Shown here: in pieces, positions 13,321 to 20,360 of the stretch
How the letters are laid out: each line of letters starts with the position of its first letter
Position numbering within the stretch: the stretch's first letter is position 1
Assembly (NCBI GenBank): GCA_041586735.1
Contig: JBFGZQ010000007.1
Coordinates: 1-64,000 of the forward strand
Source: Motiliproteus sp041586735
Lineage (GTDB): Bacteria > Pseudomonadota > Gammaproteobacteria > Pseudomonadales > Balneatricaceae
Direction: 5' to 3'
Length of the DNA stretch: 64,000 nucleotides
Program-made: the position numbers and the translations under genes
The notes under the pieces: generated by a model
What the model saw: only the letters and a program-made list of their open reading frames with translations
Told to the model about the DNA's origin: nothing
Database searches by the model: none

Positions 13321-16300
13321 ATGTTACCTTTTGATACGGTTGCGATTCAGGAGTGCCTTGGAACCGATACTCTGATCAAGGGTATCGGTTATTTTCGCCA
13401 ACAGCGGGTCAAGGCATTTTTTTGGGATGGCAATGCGGATTATCTCGAGGCGACGGTTCAGGGTCGTCGGCGCCGGCCCTATGATGTTTTTGTGCAGGTC
13501 TATGAAGATCAGGATGGTGCTTTCCTTGAGAGCCAGTGCTCCTGTCCGTTGGATGGGGATTGTAAGCATGTGGCGGCTGCGATGCTGGCTGTGTTGGAGC
13601 GCTATCAGGGGGATGCAGACGAGGAGTCGGATTGGGAGGCTGATCCGCTGTCGAATTGGCAGCAGGAGATGCGGGCCTGTCTGCCAGCGCCTGATCGCGA
13701 GTCTGATGCCTCGGGACCGGTCTTTGTTTATCACCTGCGAGTTCTAGATTATGCCTCCTGTTCGCGTGTGGCGGTCAGCATCTCCCTGAGTCGTGTTCTT
13801 AAGCGCGGTGGTTTCGGCAAATGTCAGCCCTTGAGCGAGCCGTATCGCGAGCGTTTTCTTAGGGGTGCGGCGGATGGCTTGCCGGTGGATCAGTCTATTG
13901 GGCGACTGATGGCCGCTACCGATCCTTACGCTGATGTGGTGCTGGAGGGCGAGTTGGGTGCCTTGCTGCTTAAGCATCTGTTGGCTAGCCAGCGCTGCTT
14001 TCTGGATGCGGATGATCTAAGTACTGCACCGTTGCAGGCTGATGCCTCCCGGTTGCTGTCGTTAGCCTGGCTGGCTGATTCCCAGGGTGAAAAAAACCTG
14101 GCTATGACTCTGGACGCAGGCAGTGATAACTGGGTCTGCGTGGCGACCAGTCCGCCTTGGTATCTGGATCTGGATACGCGCTCGGCAGGGCTGGTGGAGC
14201 ACTGCTTACCAGGTGCGTTGTTGAATCGGTTACAAAAAGTACCGGGGATACCGGCAGAGCAGGCGGTGGCGTTTAGCCATTTCTTAGCTGAATCCTTACC
14301 GGAGTCGTCGTGGCGCGATGGCTTGCCCTTGCCCGTTGCGGTGACAGTGGTGGAGCAGAATATTGCCCCGCAACCGCTCCTTACTCTGCACCAGGCCAAG
14401 ACCTCCTGGGGGCGCCGCCGTGCTGCCCGTCTGCAGATTCGCTACGGCGAGCAGTGTTTCGATTGGGAGCCGCAACCGGCTAACGTGCGGATAATGTCGC
14501 CTCGGGGTACCGAAATGCGGGTGTTTAACCGCAATCTTGAGCAGGAGCGCGGCTTTGCCGCACGGTTGAACGCGTTGGCGCTGCTGGCTGCGGGAGCTAT
14601 TGAGCGTGCTGGGCCTGGGGTTTTTCTGCCGCGTACGTCGGCGGGTAAGCTGGACGCCCAGGAGATGGAGGATATGCAGTTCTGGCTGGGATTTGAGCAG
14701 CATGACTGTGCCGCGCTGTTGGCCGAGGGCTGGCTGGTGACGCGCGAACCTGACTTTGAGTTCGACTGGATTGAACCGGACCAGTGGCGGATGGCGGTCA
14801 ATGATCTTGGCCATACTAATGATTGGTTTGGGCTGGCGCTGGAGATTGATGTCGAAGGTGAGATGATCCCGCTGCTGCCGATCTTGTTGCAGTGGCTGGA
14901 GATGCATTCGCCATCGGCGCTACAGGAGGGCAAGCCGTTACTGATACGGCGCGGTCAGCGTTGGCTGCGGCTGGATGCGGCCATGTTGAAACCGCTGTTC
15001 GATACCCTGGTTGAGTTGTTTGACCGTCCGCAGCTGGATGACCAGCAGCAGCTCAGTCTGAGCCGGCCGCAGTTGGCACGTTTAGCCGCGCTGGGTGGCA
15101 GCGATGCCTGGTCGCTCGGTGGTAGCGAGCGTCTGCGGCAGTTGGCCGATCGGCTACATCATTTTAACGGGATCGAGCCTTGTGAGCCCCCCATCGGTGT
15201 TGATGCCTTGCTGCGCGATTATCAGTATCAAGGCTTTGAGTGGTTGCAGTTTCTGGCCAGCTACGGTTTCGGCGGGGTGTTGGCTGACGATATGGGGCTG
15301 GGGAAAACGCTGCAAACGCTGACCCATCTGCAGGCGGAAAAAAATCAAGGGCGCTTATTGCAGCCGGCGCTGGTGGTGGCGCCTACCAGTGTGTTGCACA
15401 ACTGGCAGCGGGAAGCGCAGCGCTTTACCCCTTCGCTGCGTGTCGCGGTGTTACACGGTAGTGGCCGCCATGCGTTGCTGGAGAATATCGGCGACTTCGA
15501 CCTGTTGATCACCAGCTATGCGTTGTTGATTCGTGATCAGGCGCAGTTCAAGCGGCGGCTGTCATGGTTGGTGCTGGATGAGGCCCAGACGATCAAAAAT
15601 CCGCTGTCGAAAAGTGCGCAAGCGGCACGCGCTGTTGATGCGCCGCAGCGACTCTGCTTGACGGGTACGCCGCTGGAGAACCATCTGGGCGAGCTCTGGT
15701 CGCTGTTTCATTTCCTGATGCCCGGGTTTCTGGGTGAGCAGTCGCGATTTAATCGACTGTTCCGCCAGCCTATCGAAAAGCACGGCGATCATCAGCGTCA
15801 GCAGGAGCTCAGTGCCCGCATCGCCCCTTTTATGCTGCGTCGTACCAAAGACGCGGTAGCGACCGAGTTGCCGCCCAAAACCGAGATGCTGCGGATGGTT
15901 GAGCTGAGCGGCGAGCAGCGCAAGCTATATGAAACCATACGCATAAGTATGGAGAAGCGCGTGCAGGCCCTGTTGCAGGAGAAGGGCCTGGTTCGCAGTC
16001 ATATCGAAGTGCTGGATGCCCTGCTGAAGCTGCGCCAGGTGTGCTGCGATCCGCGGTTGGTCAAGCTGCCTGCCGCGGCGGGTATCAGCCGTTCGGCGAA
16101 ACTGGGGCTGCTGACGGACATGCTGCCGCCGTTGATCGAAGAGGGGCGGCGCATCCTGCTGTTTTCACAGTTCACCAGTATGTTGGATCTGATAGCCAAA
16201 GAGCTGCAGCGGCTGGATATTGGCTTTCTAAAGCTGACCGGGCGCACGCGTAACCGCCAGGCTTTGGTCGATCAGTTCCAGCAGGGCGACGTGCCGTTGT

Positions 16301-16602
16301 TTCTGATTAGCCTGAAGGCCGGAGGGACGGGGTTGAATCTTACGGCCGCCGATACGGTGATCCATTATGATCCCTGGTGGAATCCGGCGGTTGAGCAACA
16401 GGCTACCGATCGTGCTTATCGCATCGGCCAGGAGCAGCCGGTGTTCGTCTACCGTTTGGTAGCCGAACACACGGTCGAGGAGAAAATATTAGCCTTGCAG
16501 GCGCGTAAGCAAGCCCTGGCCGGCGGTATGTATAGCGCGGATAACAAGGCAGCTGCGCCTTTCGATGCCGAAGATCTGCTAGCGTTATTCCAGCCGGTGT
16601 AA
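13321..16602 (+). CDS. SWIM-domain SNF2-family ATPase/helicase
   Basis: 1093 residues from ATG 13321 (a GTG lies one codon before). An N-terminal SWIM zinc finger CSCPLDGDCKH is near residues 73-83. The C-terminal half is the SNF2 motor with DDMGLGKT near 656, LVLDEAQTIKNP near 752, LTGTPLENHLGELWSLFHFL and QATDRAYRIGQ near 1026. It resembles a fused version of the two upstream genes (SNF2 plus separate SWIM). The transposase-bearing element begins 4 bases after its stop, so the insertion just spared the gene. Cellular role unknown. Confidence 0.88.
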   Translation: MLPFDTVAIQECLGTDTLIKGIGYFRQQRVKAFFWDGNADYLEATVQGRRRRPYDVFVQVYEDQDGAFLESQCSCPLDGDCKHVAAAMLAVLERYQGDADEESDWEADPLSNWQQEMRACLPAPDRESDASGPVFVYHLRVLDYASCSRVAVSISLSRVLKRGGFGKCQPLSEPYRERFLRGAADGLPVDQSIGRLMAATDPYADVVLEGELGALLLKHLLASQRCFLDADDLSTAPLQADASRLLSLAWLADSQGEKNLAMTLDAGSDNWVCVATSPPWYLDLDTRSAGLVEHCLPGALLNRLQKVPGIPAEQAVAFSHFLAESLPESSWRDGLPLPVAVTVVEQNIAPQPLLTLHQAKTSWGRRRAARLQIRYGEQCFDWEPQPANVRIMSPRGTEMRVFNRNLEQERGFAARLNALALLAAGAIERAGPGVFLPRTSAGKLDAQEMEDMQFWLGFEQHDCAALLAEGWLVTREPDFEFDWIEPDQWRMAVNDLGHTNDWFGLALEIDVEGEMIPLLPILLQWLEMHSPSALQEGKPLLIRRGQRWLRLDAAMLKPLFDTLVELFDRPQLDDQQQLSLSRPQLARLAALGGSDAWSLGGSERLRQLADRLHHFNGIEPCEPPIGVDALLRDYQYQGFEWLQFLASYGFGGVLADDMGLGKTLQTLTHLQAEKNQGRLLQPALVVAPTSVLHNWQREAQRFTPSLRVAVLHGSGRHALLENIGDFDLLITSYALLIRDQAQFKRRLSWLVLDEAQTIKNPLSKSAQAARAVDAPQRLCLTGTPLENHLGELWSLFHFLMPGFLGEQSRFNRLFRQPIEKHGDHQRQQELSARIAPFMLRRTKDAVATELPPKTEMLRMVELSGEQRKLYETIRISMEKRVQALLQEKGLVRSHIEVLDALLKLRQVCCDPRLVKLPAAAGISRSAKLGLLTDMLPPLIEEGRRILLFSQFTSMLDLIAKELQRLDIGFLKLTGRTRNRQALVDQFQQGDVPLFLISLKAGGTGLNLTAADTVIHYDPWWNPAVEQQATDRAYRIGQEQPVFVYRLVAEHTVEEKILALQARKQALAGGMYSADNKAAAPFDAEDLLALFQPV

Positions 16603-16606
16603 TGTA

Positions 16607-17513
16607 GGGGTCAGGTCTTGAATTTTGCCTGTCCTGGTCTAGTCTTTCCCTATGACCAGACCCTTAAGAATCGAGTTTTCCGGTGCGTTGTATCATGTGA
16701 CTTCTCGCGGTAATCAGCGAGATGCTATCTATGTGGATGAAACCGACCGGCAGCTGTTCCTCGACGTATTAGCCGAGGTGTGCGAGCGTTTTAACTGGGT
16801 GCTGCACGCCTATTGTCTGATGAACAATCATTATCATCTGCTGGTGGAAACGCCGGACGCTAACTTATCAACAGGGATGCGGCAGCTGAACGGCGTCTAT
16901 ACCCAGCGCTTTAACCGCAAACAGGGCCGAGTGGGGCATCTGTTTCAGGGGCGCTTTAAGGGTATTCTGGTTGAAAAAGAGGCTTACCTACAAGAGTTGG
17001 CGCGTTATATCGTTCTGAATCCTGTTCGGGCGCGTATGGTTGATTGCGCCGAAGATTGGCCTTGGTCCAGCTACCGAGCAACGGCAGGGCAGGAGCAGCC
17101 TCCTGCTTGGTTGGCGACGGATTGGCTGCTGTCTGGCTTTTCCTCTATCCGGCATGAAGCTATTAATCGATACCAAGTCTTTGTCGCTGCGGGTCTGGCG
17201 GGATCACGTCCTTGGGCCCGGCTTAGGGGGCAGATCTACCTAGGATCAGCGCTGTTTGTGGAGCAGATGCAGTGCCAGATTGCGGCGGATACGCGGCTCA
17301 GTGAAGTGTCTGCAGCGCAGAAAAGACCGCCTCCGAAACCGCTGAGTTATTATCAGGAAAAGTTTCCAGATCGAGATGCTGCAATTTATCAGGCTTACCG
17401 CAGTGGCGGTTACAGGTTGCAGGAGATCGGTGACCAGTTTGGACTGCATTATTCGCAGATCAGTCGAATTGTTAAGTGCCAGGAGGCTGGCGCAAAATTC
17501 AAGACCTGACCCC
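16607..17513 (+). mobile_element. Autonomous RAYT-bearing element with 23-bp inverted ends
   Basis: 907 bp. The left end 16607-16629 and right end 17491-17513 are the same sequences as in types A and B. They enclose one transposase-like gene whose last codons (AKFKT and TGA) are supplied by the right end. The ends do not show the GTAG-type tetranucleotide and short palindrome of classical REPs. It is the only member in the window with a gene spanning end to end, and is the likely source of activity for the rest. Confidence 0.85.
16652..17509 (+). CDS. REP-associated tyrosine transposase (RAYT), Y1/HUH family
   Basis: 285 residues. The N-terminus RPLRIEFSGALYHVTSRGNQ and MNNHYHLLVETP (HUH pair H60/H62) match the IS200-like Y1 transposase family. 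Tyr112 in AYLQELARYI, followed by LNPVRARMV, is the probable nucleophile. The C-terminus (GYRLQEIGDQFGLHYSQISRI) is a DnaA-like helix-turn-helix found in many RAYTs. Such enzymes nick and join single-stranded DNA and mobilise short repeats in trans. No clear ribosome site precedes ATG 16652. The stop codon lies inside the right end. Confidence 0.9.
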   Translation: MTRPLRIEFSGALYHVTSRGNQRDAIYVDETDRQLFLDVLAEVCERFNWVLHAYCLMNNHYHLLVETPDANLSTGMRQLNGVYTQRFNRKQGRVGHLFQGRFKGILVEKEAYLQELARYIVLNPVRARMVDCAEDWPWSSYRATAGQEQPPAWLATDWLLSGFSSIRHEAINRYQVFVAAGLAGSRPWARLRGQIYLGSALFVEQMQCQIAADTRLSEVSAAQKRPPPKPLSYYQEKFPDRDAAIYQAYRSGGYRLQEIGDQFGLHYSQISRIVKCQEAGAKFKT

Positions 17514-17520
17514 CTTTGTT

Positions 17521-17844
17521 CTAATCGGGCTCTCGCATCCATCTGGGAATATCACGCTGATCATGAAGTATACGGATGACATCAATGAACTCAGATTGCT
17601 CCATGTAAAAAACGAGGTAGGGGTATCGCTTCAAGGGCCAGCTTTTCAGGCCGGGCCAGTTAAGTTCATGAGCACAGAATGTTGAACCGGACTTTGGGTG
17701 ACGGCCAGTGTGCTTGAGACCTTTCTCCAAGGCATCAACAAAGCCCAGAGCGGTTTCTTCGTTTGCATTGGTGAGGTAATGCTCAATGATCTTATCGATA
17801 TCTTGTGAAGCTTTTTCGCGCAGATTTGCTGGCTTGAACTTCAC
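17521..17844 (-). CDS. parE: ParE-family toxin
   Basis: 107 residues. LREKASQDIDKIIEHYLTNA, the GRHPKSGSTFCAHELNWPGL region, and LKRYPYLVFYMEQSEFIDVI with the HDQRDIPRWM ending are typical ParE. The stop lies 8 bases from the right end of the transposase element. It overlaps the parD-like gene upstream by 4 bases and appears intact. Confidence 0.87.
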   Translation of the reverse strand: MKFKPANLREKASQDIDKIIEHYLTNANEETALGFVDALEKGLKHTGRHPKSGSTFCAHELNWPGLKSWPLKRYPYLVFYMEQSEFIDVIRILHDQRDIPRWMREPD

Positions 17845-18074
17845 TTGCGCTGACGAATACGGCTGCGCAGGCTATCAAAGTAGCTTTGGTCAGCTTCGGA
17901 CGCGATGGAGGACTCCGCACCCTCAAGCAAAAGGCCACGGAGTTGTTCCCGATCCTGATCCTTACGAATCAGCTCTCTGACGTACTCACTGCTTGAGCCA
18001 AAGCCACGCTCGCTGACCTGATCATCAACGAAACCTTTGAGGGAATCTGGTAAGGATATATTCATCGTACTCAT
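17841..18074 (-). CDS. parD: ParD/CC2985-type antitoxin
   Basis: About 77 residues from ATG 18074 (MSTMNISLPDSLKGFVDDQ). It is a ribbon-helix-helix protein (SSSEYVRELIRKDQDREQLR) with a toxin-binding tail ending in SYFDSLRSRIRQRK. A longer frame to 18131 exists but lacks similarity. Upstream on the minus strand, TTGCCA and TACTCT are 17 bp apart and could be the promoter. Confidence 0.87.
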   Translation of the reverse strand: MSTMNISLPDSLKGFVDDQVSERGFGSSSEYVRELIRKDQDREQLRGLLLEGAESSIASEADQSYFDSLRSRIRQRK

Positions 18075-18136
18075 GGATTCTAGAGTAGCCTCAATGGCAA
18101 AAATTGGCAAAATATTCGCTACGGCTCCCACTCAGC

Positions 18137-18280
18137 GGGGTCAGGTCTTTCTTTTTGCATTCTGAGGTACAAACTGCATCATGATCGATTCAACAACGGT
18201 GCGGGATTTTTGCTCTATTGGTGCGGTTCACGCAAAATTCAAGACCTGACCCCTTTTTCTGAAATTCAAGACCTGACCCC
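18137..18280. mobile_element. Type A element with duplicated right end (A8)
   Basis: The left end 18137-18159 is mutated in its middle. The right end 18231-18253 is near perfect. Then AAATTCAAGACCTGACCCC recurs at 18262-18280, a 27-bp tandem period. This is the last copy; none was found from 18281 to 64000. The stretch 18281-18414 is the leader of the polysaccharide operon; I found no recognised riboswitch in it. Confidence 0.82.
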
Positions 18281-18414
18281 TTTTTGCTTTTTTGCTGGCG
18301 TAATAGCTCGGCTGTGCTAATATCTGCGCCAGAATTTTTAAGTTGGCACCCGTAGGGCGAGGTGGTTCTCGGGGTGGCCAGATGAGATTATGTCAACACT
18401 TATAGGAATGTCAT

Positions 18415-19581
18415 ATGGAAATTAAGGATTTGCGCCTCGTTGTTATCGGTCTTTGTGGTGCTTATGCGGGTTCGGCGACAGCTATAGAACCCATGGACTT
18501 TCGTGTTGGCGTTGCCGATGTGACCCCGCAGTTGGCTCTGCAGCTGGGGCATAACGACAATCTTTATTCTACGGAAACAGATGAGAAGTCTTCGGGGATC
18601 CTGGTGATCAATCCCTCGGTCAAGGTGTCTGCCGAGCGCGGTGATAATGCCTTTAGCGCCAACTATGATCTTAAGGTGGGTTTCCTAGAGAATAGTAACG
18701 ATGACAACTATACCGACCATGCGCTAAGCGCAGAAGCACAGTTGGGTCTAGACGCGCGTAACAGCCTGAACCTGAGCGCCGGAATTTCCAAGATCCATGA
18801 GGATCGGGGCAGCAACGACTCTCCTATAGGTAATGAACCGACCAACGCCGTGGATCTCACTCTGGCTGCGACCTACCTCTATGGTGCCGAAGACGCCAAG
18901 GCCAATCTGGAAATCAAAACCAGCTACTTGAACCATCAGTTCGATAACTTCCCCACGCTAAACAACAGCCGGGAGCGCGAAAATATCACCCTGGGCGGTA
19001 CCTTCTTCTACCGCGTCGCGCCTAAGACCCAGGCGCTGGTCGAGCTGCGCCATGAAGATATCGATTACTTTCGGAATAGTGATCTGAACAGTACCAATCA
19101 GACCTACCTGGTCGGGGTAAAGTGGGACGCGACCGCTAAGACCTCCGGCACCGCCAAGCTGGGTTACAGCGAAAAAGATTATGATAAAGCGGCCAAGAAG
19201 GATCAGGACCGTGGCAGCTGGGAGGTGACCGCCAGTTGGGCGCCGCAGAGTTACTCCAGCTTCACGCTGATGACCTCGCAGAAATTTGAAGAGGCTACCG
19301 GTGCCGAAGATGCGGTAGATACGACCAGTTTGAGCCTGAGCTGGGATCATAGCTGGAACGACATTGTTAGTACCAATGTATTGGTGAGTCGCCGTGATGA
19401 AGATTATAAGGGTGAGTCTCGTAAAGATACCATCGATAACCTGACCCTGGGTGCCAACTACGAGATGCGGCGCTGGTTGTCGCTGGATCTGAGTTACACC
19501 CTGACGGAGGCCGATTCCAATGAGGCCGGTCAAAGCTACGATAAGAACCTGGTGATGCTGAGCCTGCTGGGTTCGTTCTGA
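18415..19581 (+). CDS. Outer-membrane beta-barrel protein of exopolysaccharide locus
   Basis: 388 residues with a signal peptide (cleavage likely after GSATA near residue 22). The mature part is an alternating pattern of amphipathic strands (LALQLGHNDNLYSTE, NAFSANYDLKVGFLENS, ending LVMLSLLGSF with a terminal aromatic), as in the putative beta-barrel porin/EpsL family in exopolysaccharide gene sets. It is probably part of the secretion channel or outer-membrane accessory for the polymer. It is first of the operon that continues with a Wza-like protein. Confidence 0.78.
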   Translation: MEIKDLRLVVIGLCGAYAGSATAIEPMDFRVGVADVTPQLALQLGHNDNLYSTETDEKSSGILVINPSVKVSAERGDNAFSANYDLKVGFLENSNDDNYTDHALSAEAQLGLDARNSLNLSAGISKIHEDRGSNDSPIGNEPTNAVDLTLAATYLYGAEDAKANLEIKTSYLNHQFDNFPTLNNSRERENITLGGTFFYRVAPKTQALVELRHEDIDYFRNSDLNSTNQTYLVGVKWDATAKTSGTAKLGYSEKDYDKAAKKDQDRGSWEVTASWAPQSYSSFTLMTSQKFEEATGAEDAVDTTSLSLSWDHSWNDIVSTNVLVSRRDEDYKGESRKDTIDNLTLGANYEMRRWLSLDLSYTLTEADSNEAGQSYDKNLVMLSLLGSF

Positions 19582-19707
19582 TCTGCTGATGGTTAGACTG
19601 TGGTATTAACGGCGGTTCTGCCCGCGCCGGTGCTGAGCATTCTGCACCGGTGGCGGGCTTTTGGGTTTAGAGATCGGTTCCGATCGAGTGTAAGAGTGTG
19701 TTCCTCC

Positions 19708-20247
19708 ATGAGATTACCTGTTAGAGCGATACTGATCTGGTTGCTGCTCGTTGCATCACCTGCGGTCTTTGCGGAGGGTGATGGCTTGTCCGATTATGCC
19801 CTGGGTTCCGGCGATCTGCTTAGTATTCAAGTCTTTGGTGAGGAGGATCTGAGTCTCGAGGTGCGGCTGAGCGATGCCGGTACCTTCGCCTATCCCTTTT
19901 TGGGGGAGTTGCGGGTGGTGGGTAAGAGTATCAGCCAGCTGGCCGAGCTGATCCGTACGCAGCTGGCGGATGGTTATCTGGTGAGTCCGAGCGTCCATGT
20001 GCGGGTGCTGGAGTACCGACAGTTTTTTGTCAATGGTGAGGTTAAAAAGCCCGGCGGTTATGCGTATCAGCCGGGACTGACGCTGCAGAAGGCGGTAGCG
20101 CTGGCGGGGGGCTTTACCGAGCGTGCCTCGCGCACCAAGATGTTTGTCGTCCATGATGGCGGTGACAGTAGCAAACCGGATAGAGTCACGCTGGGCGATA
20201 AGGTGCGCCCTGGGGATATCGTTACTATTGAAGAGAGTTTCTTTTAG
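19708..20247 (+). CDS. Wza-like polysaccharide export protein
   Basis: About 179 residues from ATG 19708, chosen because it begins a clean signal peptide (LPVRAILIWLLLVASPAVFA); a longer GTG-started frame from 19600 lacks support. DYALGSGDLLSIQVFGEEDL is the Poly_export domain, then an SLBB domain (FVNGEVKKPGGYAYQPGLTL). Such proteins form the periplasmic and outer-membrane exit for exopolysaccharide. No lipobox is visible, and it is shorter than E. coli Wza. Confidence 0.85.
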   Translation: MRLPVRAILIWLLLVASPAVFAEGDGLSDYALGSGDLLSIQVFGEEDLSLEVRLSDAGTFAYPFLGELRVVGKSISQLAELIRTQLADGYLVSPSVHVRVLEYRQFFVNGEVKKPGGYAYQPGLTLQKAVALAGGFTERASRTKMFVVHDGGDSSKPDRVTLGDKVRPGDIVTIEESFF

Positions 20248-20300
20248 CCTAGTCTGCTGAGCGGCGCTGCGTGTGGCCCTGGGTATATACGCTTAGTTTC

Positions 20301-20333
20301 TGAGGGGGCGATGCTATCGCTCGCCTCTTTTGT
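20301..20333 (+). terminator. Possible attenuator between export and kinase genes
   Basis: An imperfect GC-rich hairpin (GAGGGGGCGA pairing with TCGCTCGCCTC) is followed by a short T-run (CTTTTG). It lies inside the operon and so might reduce expression of the downstream genes. The stem has mismatches. Confidence 0.35.
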
Positions 20334-20360
20334 ATTTGTATTGAGTCGGTATTGATATTA

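Noticed and set aside
7993..16602. DISARM-like or other named defence system based on SNF2 genes
   Set aside because: No methyltransferase, DUF1998 or phospholipase D partner is present; only SWIM and SNF2 proteins, so naming a known system would be unsupported.
585..18280. CRISPR array
   Set aside because: The repeats are inverted pairs of variable spacing that enclose genes, with no regular direct repeat-spacer pattern and no cas genes.
18281..18414. Cyclic di-GMP riboswitch before the exopolysaccharide operon
   Set aside because: The conserved GEMM core words are absent; only a GC-rich stretch is seen.
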